A DNA stretch of 60,000 nucleotides from Adiantum capillus-veneris (GCA_014529385.2 CM043956.1:60461120-60521119), one strand, 5' to 3'; counted from the stretch's first letter, positions 18,591 to 29,261 are shown. The notes: generated by a model not told the origin, from the sequence alone. A program made the numbers and translations.

Positions 18591-21357
18591 CTCAAACTTT
18601 AAGTGAGAGGGCAGATCTTTGATCAAAGTTAAATCTTTGAGGAACTCATAAAATGCGTATTGCTTTTATGCACGACATATGCACGTGTCTAACCAGGACA
18701 ATCACTCTCGAGTCTTTATGAGAGTAGGGTTGAGTCAGAACATTGTTTTATACGATGAACTGCTTTGCTTAACCATCCAGAAGACCCATGATTGATCTGG
18801 TATCCGGTAGTTCTCCAACAAATTGCCTGCCAGTGCAGGTAGGAAATTAAGAAGGAATCATTCTGAGCTTTCAAGCAAAGAACAACTTTTATCAAGCTTA
18901 AGTACCTGACAAACCAACACTCCCTACCCGGTAAGGGAAGACCAAACTTTGCAAGAAGGAGATGCTGTTGCAGATTTCAGCCGTAAAGAAGACGTTGCCG
19001 GTGATGCCCATGGCTGCCCCAAGTGTACCAGATGTCGTCAAGACCCAGTGCGCGAGTTTCCTCGCGAAGAAGTGCGAGCGTGTTTTCATCGCGACAAGCT
19101 GCTGTTTTTCTCTGTTTTCAGCCCATAAACGTCGTAGACGGGGCTGATTTACGAGTAGGAACCCGAGAACACACCTCTTTTGGGTGTAGGATTGGAAGAG
19201 AGTATTTTCTATGCAGAGATCTCTTCCGGGGAATTGCTTTTTCGAGAACCGAGTTGCGTTACGAGCGTCGTGACTTTAAAGGTACGATTTTTATGTTATG
19301 ATCTTTAAGTATTTGATTGCAGGTATACTTCCTCTTCGTGAGGAAGTAGGAGCAGAGGAAGGCATGAGCCTCTGCAGGATAGAAGTGCTCTGAGGAACTA
19401 GAGCCAGATCAGCCCAAGGGTTTCATACCCAAGTTCGGGAAGCAGATCCACGGATTGAAGAGAGGCAGACTCTCAAGATGTGATCCGGAAGTTGAAATTC
19501 CCAAAGAAAGGACTTCGTGTCCAAGAAAGCGGAGTTATTCTGCAGGAACGACTCAGGAAACAGAGTCGGAAAAGAGTTGCAGGGATGCCATGCCCTGACT
19601 AGGACGACAGAAAGGAAGGAACCATTCCGAGATTCCAAGCAAAGAAAAGCTTTCATTAAGCTTGAATACTCTTTAAGCCCACACCCCCCTACCCGGTTAG
19701 GGAGGACATGGTAGTGCTTTTCGCACAAATGAATGAACTCTCTTTATGAGAGAAGGAACAAGCGACGACTACGGTCTGTGCTCGAGGAATCCAAGGATTG
19801 AAATCCTAGTTATTTAATGAGCGGGTTTTGCTCTAAGATCAAGCCAAGGGATCATCAAGTTGAGCGTCTTTGCTCTAAGGATCTTACGAAGGGAAGGTAA
19901 TTTCCTAGGTTCACCAAAACTCTAACACAACTTAAGAATTATGTACACCTTTGGGTACATGGATAACACACGAAGATGCAGACCTATGCCAAGGAACTGG
20001 ACGAGAGTTTGTTATACTCTCTTGAGCGCCTTTTTATGCGCAAGGATATTCCGACATGAGAATCTCTATTTGAGATGTGTTCGGTAGAAGGATTCTCTAC
20101 AGAGAAGAGGTTTTCTGATGGTCGTTGATTATTGAGTACGCTATGTGCTTTTATTATTACAGTAGCAACTTTTGGTTGCGGTATATGTTTCTCCACGAGC
20201 AGGTCAAGTAGCATTTACATGCTGTTGGAATAAATTCGAACTATTATGTTCGTAAGAGTAAAATTCGCCAACCATTTTAAAATGGTAAGAATTACCTTAA
20301 CCACATATGGGAGCACATCCTTTAGATCCAAAGCGGGTTCACCATTAAGTGGGCCAAGTTTGAACTTATGTTCACAGAATGATATGGCTTGAATTTTATC
20401 TGCCTAAGATTTTGCGAGGATTCTTAGATGCTTGCAAAGATGGCGTCTGCAAGGAAGAGACGCTAATGGGCGTCAAGAAAACACTGCTGGTGATAATACC
20501 TTGCAGGAGGAAAAGATTGGAAGAAAGTGCCGCCGTGCACAAGGAATCTTAGGACTGGAACCATTCGCCTACGTTGGGCGATGGCCCGAAACAAGAACCT
20601 TCTTTAAGGTGATCGCAAACTTTGTTTGTGAAAGAAAGACATCGAGCTTAATGCTCTATGACTTGAGCATTCCCTATGTGGGAGGACACAAGAGGTTTAA
20701 TACCCTCTGGACTAACAGCGCAGGATTATGCGCAAGGACAGATACCTAGATTGATTTCTAGGAAGATTATTCTTCTCGAATTTGAGAAAACGGAATCAAG
20801 TTAACAGAGTCTCAGATAACGAAACTTTGGATCAGAACAATTGGCCTACCCAAAGCAAAGGCCCGGAATAAGAACTTACTTTGGTAAGGTGGCACACTTT
20901 GTCTGCCACAGGAAGATTCACATGAGCTTAATGCTCTCAACATGCCCTATGCGGGAGGACACAAGAGGTTTAATATCCTCAGGACTAATAGCGCAAGATT
21001 ATGCGCAAGGACATAGACCTAAATTGATTTTTAGGAGGATGATTCTTCTCGGGATTGAGAAGGTGGAATTGAGTTAACAGATTCTCGGATAAGGAAACTT
21101 CCAATCTGTTGGAAAGACGCGAATGACGAGTTCTTACATGGCTCGTAAGTTTGATGAATGGTGAAGGATATCCTCGAGGTACTAGAGGAAGGACATGAAC
21201 CGGTAAGGTAAGTATTGAATTCTTGAATTTTATTTAATTTATAAGTTCTCCTTTGAGAAAGGACTAGCTCAACTCACCATTGAGTAAGATTTGGAATCTT
21301 TCCGGTTTCTCCCCGGCAGTTCAGTTGGACCTCTACAGTTGAGGACAACTGTTTATA
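18400..21357 (+). repeat. Dense array of short stem-loops (interior of D)
   Basis: Across about 3 kb I count at least 50 short inverted repeats, about one every 40-60 bp, mostly 4-8 bp stems with 3-8 nt loops. Examples: TGTACAccttgaTGTACA (about 18433), TCAAAGttaaatCTTTGA (about 18624), ACTTCCTCttcgtGAGGAAGT (19327), a 7-bp GCAGAGG/CCTCTGC stem (19350), GGGTttcatACCC (19418), GGACttcgtGTCC (19507), GTGCttttcGCAC (19714), GAACttatGTTC (20363), CGAActattatgTTCG (20238), GAGCttaatGCTC (20646), CAAACtttGTTTG (20617), TTCTCctttGAGAA (21247). Loops are mostly pyrimidine-start, often TTA, TTT or TTC followed by TG or CG. No coding frame spans it. Confidence 0.75.
20565..21093 (+). repeat. Tandem duplication, about 265 bp, inside D
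   Basis: The block at about 20565-20833 is repeated, diverged, at about 20838-21093. Shared anchors include GAGCTTAATGCTCT, GGGAGGACACAAGAGGTTTA, GATTATGCGCAAGGACA and the ATTCTTCTCG hairpin. Stems are kept in both copies where their arms have changed (CCTAG/CTAGG versus CCTAA/TTAGG; CCTCT-side pairs). Confidence 0.75.
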
Positions 21358-21368
21358 AGTGAGAGGGA

Positions 21369-22629
21369 TGAAACTAATTTGACTATTTTGTTTCTAATTT
21401 CTATTTTCTAGAATTAGGACTTTAATAAGAAATCTGCACAAGTTAACTAATAAGTTAAGGAATCACAGATCTGTAAGAAAAGCCATCAGGAAACAGACAA
21501 CTCTGGTGTGTCATATGATGGGTGACAAGAAGCACTGTGAAGGAGTTGGCCTGTTAGTTCAATGGAAGAAGACCAGGTAATGGTGGTCCCTGATGAGTCA
21601 CAAGATGGGTGACAGGTTCAACAGTAAGGGGACACACTAAGGGTCTAAGGAGGAAATCCGAACTGAGTAAGAAAATACGCGTAAGAACGCAAGCACAAGA
21701 ATAAAGATGGGTTCAATGAAGCTTTTTACGAAAAGCAGGAACAGTCGCGGGAGGGCAGATGCTTTCCCGCGAGGAGTCTGTGTCTGCATTGCATCTGTGT
21801 CGTGTCCTGCACCCGGGGACGCTTGGAATGTGTCCTTGTTTTCACTAACGGAGTGAGTTTTTAAAGTTTGAACAGATTCACACTTTATTTTATAAAGTGA
21901 CCGGTCACTTTTAAGTGACCGGCCTCTTTATTAATAAAATAAAGCAGCCACTTAGAAGATAAAGCAACAAAACCAGCCAGCGAATTCTCTCTCCCTATTT
22001 CGGGTAGAACAACGCCCCAAAAAAAAAAAAAAACGGCCGCGATCTCTACGCGAGCAGTTATTCGTGCCGTGGCCGGGGAGCTATAAAAGCACCACATGCC
22101 CTCACTCACGGGAGGTACCAACGTCAGCAAGAGAAGACTCTGCCGCAAGAGATCGCGAGACGACGAAGCACGGAAGTCGCTTTTTCCCGCGCAAGAGCGA
22201 CAGGTATCTATTGTGGATTCGCCATACGAATTGTTGTCGCGTGTTTGTGTGGTTTGTTATGCAGGAATCTCCCGTCTTACGGGAAGGCCCTTCACGGGAA
22301 GTACGGCTTCATGCCTAAGTCCCTTACGGGAAAGTACGGCTTTGCGCCTAAGTCCCTTACGGGAAGGAACGGCCTTGTGCCCAAGCCCTTTACGGGGAAG
22401 CCCGACCTTCGGGTCTAAGATTACAGAACGGAGGGGTTTCCTCGGGTTCTCGTGCTTGTATAAGAATTCTCCCTGAATAAAAGAATACTCTTAACGGGGG
22501 GGGGGGGGGGGGGACCAGCCCATCTTCTGGTCCCCAATACTGTGTCGATCTTCTCCCTTCTCTCATGTTTTCAAAGAATTATAATTTTCAGATTTTTCAA
22601 GTGCTCGTGTACGCTCCCGTTTTGTGACA
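21369..22629 (+). repeat. 3' LTR of D
   Basis: 1261 bp, collinear with the 5' LTR except for an insertion of about 104 bp at 21854-21957, a poly(G) of 18 at 22496-22513 where the 5' LTR has 7, and scattered substitutions. TATA box at 22082-22088, hairpin array at 22262-22417, AATAAA at 22476-22481, end GTGACA at 22629. Confidence 0.92.
21854..21957 (+). repeat. Palindromic insertion, about 104 bp, in the D 3' LTR
   Basis: Absent from the 5' LTR, where the flanking bases join directly (CTAACAGAGATAAAGC). Its centre holds the perfect palindrome AAGTGACCGGTCACTT (21895-21910) followed by a further AAGTGACCGG, with AT-rich arms (TTTATTTTATAAAG and CTTTATTAATAAAATAAAG) that can also pair. It looks like a small fold-back element or a templated insertion. 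No clear target duplication beyond GAG/AAG. Confidence 0.6.
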
Positions 22630-22633
22630 AGCG

Positions 22634-22722
<89 letters not shown>

Positions 22723-22819
22723 AGAAGAAGAAGAAGAAGAAGAAGAAGAAGAAGAAGAGGGAGCGGGGCGGGCAGCGCGAGAGAGAGAGGGAGCGAGGGA
22801 GCAGCAGGCAGGGGGGCGG

Positions 22820-22884
<65 letters not shown>
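22630..22884. repeat. (GA)n, (GAA)n and GC-rich region between D and LINE2
   Basis: (GA)n at 22637-22719, (GAA)n at about 22718-22756, a GC-rich segment (GGGAGCGGGGCGGGCAGCGC, from about 22758) also found left of D at about 16319, then (GA)n at 22825-22883. No gene. Apparent proteins here are only translated repeats. Confidence 0.85.
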
Positions 22885-22887
<3 letters not shown>

Positions 22888-23042
22888 GGAATGAAATGAA
22901 ATGTTATATTAATGTCTTCAAAAGGCCAAAATGACCTATGAGACCAATTTGTTACAAAATGGTGAATCTAATGCCATGTCTGGGTACAAAAGAACTAGAT
23001 ACTACTACTAGAACCATCCTCATCTGCACTGGATATCGAGAG

Positions 23043-23269
23043 CATAGTTACCCGGAATGCGGACGGGAACGGCAACGGGATCCCCGCGGAACGGGGGAAC
23101 GGCTAGGGGTCCGAAACGGGAACGTCGCGGAACGGGAGGTATAAAAAACACCCAAATAGTGCAATTTTTAGCTCCTTGTGTTTAAATACAAGGAGTATTA
23201 GAGTGCTTTGACTCTAATACTCACAAAAAACTCGTTTTGAAGACTATTCAACCTTGCTATGACTAGATG

Positions 23270-23354
<85 letters not shown>

Positions 23355-23801
23355 GATGGAGAGGGAGAGATTTGAGAGAGTGGGAGGGAGAGGAAGAGAG
23401 CTTGAAGGCTTGAAGCCTTGAGCCTTGAGAGAGTGAGTCTTGAGAGGGAGAGATCTTGAGAGTGAGAGGGAGAGAGCTTGAGCCTTGAGGAATAGCTTGT
23501 GAAGAGAAAGGGGGAGGGGGGTGCATTTTATGAGTCCTTGAGGCCTTGCACACTTTCAAAAGAAGCCCAAACATTTACTTCAATTTTTTCAATTTTTGCC
23601 AAATTTGTTTGTAGCCGTTGGCCGTTCCAGGGGCATTCCGGAACGGTCCGGGGGCGTTTCGGAACGTTCCGGAACGGCCGTTCCGGTTTGCATTGGCCAC
23701 CCGGAACGTTAGACATTCCGGGACGTTCCGGAACGTTCTGGAAGGGAACTGCCCCTCGGAACGCCGGAACGGGGGCTAGCGGGCGTTCCCCGATAACTAT
23801 G
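23043..23801. mobile_element. Non-autonomous hAT-like element 1 (759 bp)
   Basis: Inserted in LINE2 with an exact 8-bp duplication ATCGAGAG (23035-23042 and 23802-23809). Short terminal inverted repeats CATAGTTA...TAACTATG. An 8-bp duplication with CA...TG ends is the mark of the hAT superfamily. There is no transposase frame. Both subterminal regions are rich in GGAACG and its complement CGTTCC (at least a dozen copies), often back to back as palindromes. A (GA)n of about 78 bp lies in the middle (23274-23351). The uninterrupted LINE1 (around 5940-5970) shows the empty site. Confidence 0.85.
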
Positions 23802-23829
23802 ATCGAGAGAGTATGGCTCGAATCCTCTG

Positions 23830-24969
23830 CTATAGTCTCCGTCGATGCTGTGTAGCCCCTCTCCTCAATTGTGGCCGTCTAGATCTGGGTAGCTCCAGTG
23901 CTCGGTCGATGAGAGTGCCGGTAGTGGTCGAAGGAGTGTGGGCCGAGCGTTGCAACGATGACTGCTCCTCTGGCTGTCCCATATCTAGTGAAAAGAAATC
24001 TGTAATCTGTCTCTGGGACTGTCTCTCTCTATCTCTCCTCAGTAAAGTGTCTCTATATCTGTGTAACTCAAGTAGATATAGCCCAAGACATCTCTGATCC
24101 TCATAGCTCATGACCCTCATAGCTCATGACCCTAGAGAAACCCTCTCTGAATAAGTAGTGGAAACGGCCCCGTATCTCATAGTACACTGTGCAATGACTT
24201 ATGTAATGTAGCTCTGTCCCTGGCTCTAATTGGCATAAGCGGCATATCCTGCTGTCTGCTGGTATCCCTCTAAATCTACCAGTCTCAGTCTCCAGTTGAT
24301 GTGAGGATGTGCGTATTTGACCAATGGCACACCGCAAACCATGAGACGTGTGTCCATGTAGCTGGGTCGAATCGCAAACCCATCTCCTGTGAGGTGGAGA
24401 AGATGCTCTCTATAGAAAGCCATCTTCGTGCCCAACTTCTGTGGCGGCTCTATCCATGTCCTCCTGGTATCCAGCTGGATCAGGTCCTGACGAATGAGTC
24501 TATTAATCTCCACCCGTGTAAGAGACATCAAGGGTGCCTGAAGAGTGCTGGAAAGGGGGCAGCCTGTCCATGGTGAACCATGCGTCTAAAACCATGATGT
24601 CATCTGTGCATACCAGCATGAAGTATCCCCCTGAAGAGCTAACTATCTGGAAGACTCAAGGGCCAGTCTAGCATATCTGTCTCTAGTAGTATCCCACAAG
24701 CTGTGCACAAAGGAGACGGATCTGGTAAGCGCCTCAATCTCCATAGGAGGGGCAGTTAGCTCTGCTCGAATGATAGCGTGGGGTACGGAGGCCTTGGCTC
24801 TGATCAGTCGAGAGATCATAGATAGCAAGGGCCTCTCCATACGTCTCCAACCATCCTGGCCTACAGAAGGTCCCCATGTTTGCACCCCATACAACATAGC
24901 TGAGGCTACTAAGGTATCAAAGAGCCATAACTTTGTCCGAGGTTCCTGGAACTGAACCTGCGAACACAT
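23830..24969 (-). pseudogene. LINE2 ORF2 C-terminal remnant
   Basis: Pieces in several frames match the C-terminus of LINE1 ORF2: TKLWLFDTLVASAMLYGVQTWGPSVGQDGW near 24910, LTRVEINRLIRQDLIQLDTRRTWIEP near 24500, ICRLCQLEPGTELHYISHC (zinc-knuckle-like) near 24230, and the Arg-rich end near 23850. It carries several frameshifts and a small duplication (CTCATAGCTCATGACC, around 24100-24130). It cannot encode a working protein. Confidence 0.85.
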
Positions 24970-25058
24970 CCTCTTCTAGCCTCCCAAGGTCGCAAAAGCT
25001 CTAGTCAGTCTAGTCTCTGCTGCTCTCCCCAAAGAAAACCTGGCCTAGTGAAGACTTC

Positions 25059-26052
25059 TGAACCAACCAATCTTGGCAATGAATTGATGGTAATACAATG
25101 GGGCCTCGGGTGCTTATGTACTAGCCTTGGGGGTCATAAGTACCCACCTAAGCAAATTGCCCTACCCAAGATTTGACAAATAAGTAAACTAAATACCTAA
25201 AGCCAAAATAAATATTGGGATCACGTTGGGCCATTCACTTGAGATGCTATAAACTCTAAATACCCTCTTTGCAACTCATAGTGGACATAAATAGTGAGAC
25301 CAAGTTGATGAAGAAGCTTACTCCAACAATAGCTATCATGCTGGATACACCTTGGATTTGCTATTACCAACGTGTTACCTAAGAAGAATGCCATCTTGAG
25401 CACCAATTGCTTTATAGAAAATGAACTGTAGACCACACTACGCCCATTGATCCCCATTTGTGAACTGTGAACACATCACGTCCAAACTTTGCGAGATAAT
25501 GAACTTTGAAACACATCCTGTCCATAAGCAAGCCAACTACAAATGAGGCCTTGGCCTCCCTTTTATAATAATGGGCGGCCACACTAGCCAGGTTCACACT
25601 ACCTCCGCCCGGACACCGGATGCTTATCCGATGGTGTGTTAGACCAGATCCCCTCACCTGTTAGCAGGACATAACAGAGTGTCCAAGCCTGTAACAAGAA
25701 CCTCCATTTTTTAGCCTCTCTGCCCTTTGGTCGGTCCACATTCCCACCACCGTTTTGGTGTGGCATTCTATATTTCTATGTAGGAGGAAAGTGTGGGAAT
25801 TGTATTGCTCCTGCTCCATGTCTTGGTTCTTGATACAATGGTTAGTATATTCTCTCTCAATTTTTCTTTGATTATGTGATTTTATTTCATTCCTGGACCA
25901 TGGTGGTATTGTTGTGCGTTGTGACAAATCTACCAAAGGCGCATTGCAACATAAAAATTTGGCTTCATGGGTATAAAACCACGAAACTTGCAAAATGTTT
26001 CGATGAAAGCTACGAAACGTGCAACCTCCATGATACATGTGTTTTCAAGGCT
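25059..26052. other. No gene recognised; possible minus-strand promoter or LTR fragment
   Basis: About 1 kb between LINE2 and the Penelope-like element. On the minus strand ATTATAAAAGGGAGGCC (about 25552-25568) looks like a TATA box with a plausible start region, as in an LTR or plant promoter. I could not define a partner LTR or protein. Short CGAAAC/GTTTCG motifs near 25980-26020 recur beyond the element at about 29205-29250. Confidence 0.35.

Positions 26053-26097
<45 letters not shown>
26053..26097. repeat. (AC)n(AT)n microsatellite at the left edge of the Penelope-like element
   Basis: (AC)n 26053-26079 followed by (AT)n 26080-26097. The protein similarity starts immediately after. A matching (AC)n closes the right side at 29089-29124. 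Confidence 0.9.
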
Positions 26098-26098
<1 letters not shown>

Positions 26099-28375
26099 TG
26101 ATGTTGAGATTGAGTCAGACACATATGATGAGGCTTTGTCTTTTGATAATGCAAATATTAATGAGAAGATATGTGATGCTTGGACTAGTCCTTTATCATC
26201 TTGGGATATTTTGCACAGGGATGTTTCACCTTTTTATGTGCATGGCATGTATGTGGAAGTAGATGATATTTTCTCTCTAGCACCTTATGAGGATTTGGAG
26301 CTAAGAGAGTCTCATAGTACTCAACTTCGAGTATTGTTAGGTAAATTTCTGAAGTCGAAGTGTCCTAGTCTGAAAAATCCCTTGGTTGGAAAGAAAGATT
26401 TGTTGATAACTATCTTTACCTCCCCTGACTTAGACAAGATTGGATTAAGCTCTATTTTGAGATCTCAAGAAGCTTTGGTTGCTCTCCTTCTTTGTGTGAG
26501 AAAGGTATGGAACCATCCCGTCGTAGCTTTCAAATATGTGAAAACTTTAGGACAAAAAGCTTTCAACTATAGTGACATCGGACGTAATCTTAAAAAGAAA
26601 AAAAGGCTAGCTATCTCAAGTATTGATTGCCCTTGTAGTAAAACTGCCTTTTCTTCTTACGTAAATGGAGCTTTGGGTCATGTAGTTACTGCCGATTGTT
26701 CTATTCTTCCTTCAGATTCCTTGAAAGACCTTTTCTCAAGAGGTACTAAATATAGGCTCCCTTCCTTAAATGACTCTTGCCTTCTCAAAGCCATAGAGAA
26801 AGGAATTTCTAGTTTCGTAGTAAAGTTTGAGGAGTCTTTAGGAGTTGAAGGTGTTTTTACCCATTGGAAGTCTGTAGTCCTCAAGAAAGCTTCTTTGAAA
26901 TTAGCATCTTGCTCTAGGAACGTTTCTTCAGGAAGGAATAGCTTATCTTCTTCTGATCATGATGCTCTCAGGAAATTTCATCATGATTTTGTAATCTCTT
27001 ACGTAGATAAGTGCTCTAATAACTTTGTTGTTACGTGCAAAAAGTTCTATTTAGAATTCTTGTTAGGTGAAGTAAACTCTCAGACTTACAATGATTGTGA
27101 TCTTTCGATGCAAGAGGTTATCTTGAAACATCAAGACTTTTGTAAGTCTTTTGGTTTCAAGTGCCAGCTTAAATTACCTTTTTTATATACCGTTTGGAAG
27201 TTCCACAAGAACCCTAGCCTAGATTTATAGTTGCTTCTTTTAACCTCTTTGACCGAGGTTTCCAAACGGCTTAGTTATTGTTTCAAAGCCATTTTACCTA
27301 GCATAAATGAATTGTGGAAAAATATGCTAAAGGAAGCAGACGTACCTACCGATTCAAGTTGGATTTTAAATGATTTAGTAGGTGTGATTCTTGTTATAAA
27401 GTTTTTGAACTCTTCAAGAAGCCTTAAGGAGAAATCTTCTCCTTTTTGTCTCCAAACTTTTGACTTTACAACACTATACATGAAGCTAAATTTGGAGGAC
27501 CTTAAATTTAGAGTCAAGTCCCTTATTTCAAAAGTTTTTGCGTACAAGCTTGAGAAGGATAGGTACAAGGCATTGCTAGTAGAAAAGTCAGCCTTGAACT
27601 TTGACTTCTTATGGCGGAAAAGTAAGATGTAGATGTAGACAAAGGAAGAAAGAGATTCACCAGGATAGATGACATTGACATCATATCTTGGTTAGATTTT
27701 CTTCTGGACAATTTATATATAACTATCGGCGACTCTCTTTTCAAGCAAACAATTGGTATCCCTATAGACACCAATTGTGTTGTTTTTCTTGCTAATTTCT
27801 ATCTTTTTACTTATGAGTTTGATTTTATGGAGCGTCTTGTTCTTGCTAACACTTGCCCAATATTTTTGCACAAGTTATGCAATGATCTTTTTGTTCCTGA
27901 CGTTCCTTCTTTTCAAGATTTTATATACTTGAATTTGAGTTCTGTAGGCGGAGAAATTTATCCTAAGGAGTTTTGTGAACTTAACTGTACCACAAATAGT
28001 GATTGTTGTGCCTTTTTAGACCTTAAGATATTTCAGACTCCATTGGGATTAGAAGTAGATATCTATGATAAGCGCCCTGAACCAAAATATGTCAATCTAA
28101 ATATCATCTGTATGCCTCACATTTCTTCGAATGTATCTCTTTTAGCTAAGTACGGTGTCATTTGCTCTCACCTATTTGGATTTTCTCGTCTTTGTTCTAG
28201 TAAATCTGCTTTTGTTGTTCAATCTTGCCATCTTATTTCTTTGCTAGTTGAAAAAGGATACTCATTCAAAAAAATCATGAAAAACGTTCGTTCATTTTTG
28301 CATCGTAATAAGTTTCTTTTTAATGTTTCTTCCTTTGAAATGTTCGAAGTAAATTCAATAGAAGTGAGAAGCTAA
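26098..28375 (+). pseudogene. Penelope-like reverse transcriptase (broken)
   Basis: Frame 1 runs to a TAG at 27228-27230 and on in the same frame to a TAG at 27630-27632. A second frame then covers about 27660-28375. Landmarks in order: GHVVTADCSIL and KYRLPSLND (about 26670-26770), a conserved pre-RT block of this family; DKCSNNFVVTCKKFY (about 27006); LPFLYTVWKFHKNP (about 27174-27215, equivalent to the PLE LPK-x-HK region); TEVSKRLSYCFKAILP; QTFDFTTLYMKL (motif A); QTIGIPIDTNCVVFLANFYLFTYE (about 27745-27816, motif B; family usual GIPMGTN); motif C reading KLCNDLFV where RY-x-DDL is expected; FLDLKIF; and YDKRPEPKYVN. The lost catalytic Asp and the stops show it is inactive. Confidence 0.75.
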
Positions 28376-28462
28376 AAAGCCGACTTATTGTTTGACTTAA
28401 TAACACCTTATGTTGTTGTTTTGATCTCTAGCGCTTCTAGTATGTCTACTATAGCTTGACAA

Positions 28463-28765
28463 ATGCTAGCCTTTATCATGGCTGAGTATGCCCATCACCT
28501 CCGGAGGGTGATAGAAACTCAGCTCGTTGGTTTTGTAGAGTACGTTCAAAGCATGAATGACTTCTATACAAACCTGCACTTACTCTTTGGCACTGACGAC
28601 GTGAGTAGGGATGTCATAGCTGTTGTTCAAGCTATGCATGATAAAGGTGATAATCTTATTCTTCCTGTTTGGAGAAGCAGCGAAGTTGAGGTCACATATT
28701 GTCAAGTTTGGATCTTTGCTCTTCGTAGGTTTGTAGTAGTATTCATTTTTCGATTTCATATTTAG
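28463..28765 (+). CDS. Hypothetical 100-residue ORF in the 3' part of the Penelope-like element
   Basis: Frame translated as MLAFIMAEYAHHLRRV... to RFHI. I recognise no family. It has a possible internal start MAEYAHHL, a mixed hydrophobic and charged middle (NLILPVWRSSEVEV), and an aromatic, hydrophobic C-terminus. It lies 88 bp after the RT stop, before the AT-rich tail. It may be a second element ORF, captured host sequence or chance. Confidence 0.3.
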   Translation: MLAFIMAEYAHHLRRVIETQLVGFVEYVQSMNDFYTNLHLLFGTDDVSRDVIAVVQAMHDKGDNLILPVWRSSEVEVTYCQVWIFALRRFVVVFIFRFHI

Positions 28766-29085
28766 CTTACCTGAGGACTTACGAATGTGTTCCTTTAGAA
28801 GTTGTTGTGTGAAGTTTGATTTCTAGGATTAAGTTTTTAAGATGTCTTATCCTTTTTTGCTTAAAGTTGAGTACTTATTTTAAGCCAAGTAAGTTGCGTC
28901 AATTAACAATGTTTTGTTTTATCTAGTTTTGTTTCGTAGCAAACAAAGTGATTTAGTTAGTTAGTTTGTTTGTTTGTTTTTGTTTTTTCTTTTCTTTTCT
29001 TGTCTCCCTTCCTTTTATAGTTTTATGAGTGCTTTAGTCCCTCTCATAATTCGCTAGTTCAGACTATTCTGAACTTATGAAGGGT

Positions 29086-29088
<3 letters not shown>

Positions 29089-29124
<36 letters not shown>
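29089..29124. repeat. (AC)n microsatellite at the right edge of the Penelope-like element
   Basis: About 18 AC units following GAAGGGTTAT, then GTACATAAAT and a (TAAA)n patch. Confidence 0.9.
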
Positions 29125-29126
<2 letters not shown>

Positions 29127-29261
29127 ACATAAATTAAAAATAAATAAATAAATAAATCTATATATGTGTGTGTGAGTGTGTACAAAACCTGTTGTGTTTT
29201 CTATTCCCTGAAACGAAATGTTTCAAAACCTCAAAACTGCGAAACGTTTCATGTCACATTG

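Larger units (their letters stand above)
16465..22629 (+). mobile_element. Element D: gag-only, hairpin-rich LTR retrotransposon
   Basis: Two LTRs (16465-17622 and 21369-22629) with TGAAAC...GTGACA ends, a TGGTATCAGAGC primer binding site at 17624-17635, and a polypurine tract AGTGAGAGGGA at 21358-21368. The flanks match at four of five bases (GGCGG at 16460-16464, AGCGG at 22630-22634). The interior of about 3.75 kb has only a decayed gag-like part near the left. There is no protease, RT or integrase in any frame. The rest (about 18400-21357) is a dense series of short hairpins. It must have relied on enzymes from another element (LARD-like). Confidence 0.88.
22885..25058 (-). mobile_element. 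LINE2: 5'-truncated copy of the LINE1 family
   Basis: Matches LINE1 from its 3' end to about 7205 of LINE1. The left end shares the GAAATGTTATATTAA and AAAAGGCCAAAATGACCTAT stretches and runs into (GA)n like LINE1. The right end stops near 25058, within the C-terminal RT region, giving the 5' truncation typical of target-primed reverse transcription. It contains the hAT-like insertion 23043-23801. Confidence 0.85.
26098..29088 (+). mobile_element. Penelope-like (PLE/Naiad-type) retroelement, 5'-truncated
   Basis: About 3 kb with a reverse transcriptase of the Penelope type, bounded by (AC)n on both sides. No LTR, no AP or RLE endonuclease, and no GIY-YIG signature was found. The RT frame is open almost from the left microsatellite, so the original start is probably lost. 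The 3' part (28376-29088) is AT-rich and holds one more short frame (28463-28765). Element ends are inferred from the microsatellites; there is no independent proof. Confidence 0.6.

Noticed and set aside
21583-21615. Hammerhead ribozyme-like CTGATGAGTC followed by a GTCAC/GTGAC stem in the D 3' LTR
   Set aside because: The core GAAA and the cleavage-site stem are missing, and the 5' LTR reads CTCATGAGTC, so the catalytic core is not conserved.
22542-22934. Long open frames giving RERERE or SLSLSL proteins (also at 16293, 5555, 38290)
   Set aside because: They are translations of (GA)n microsatellites, not genes.
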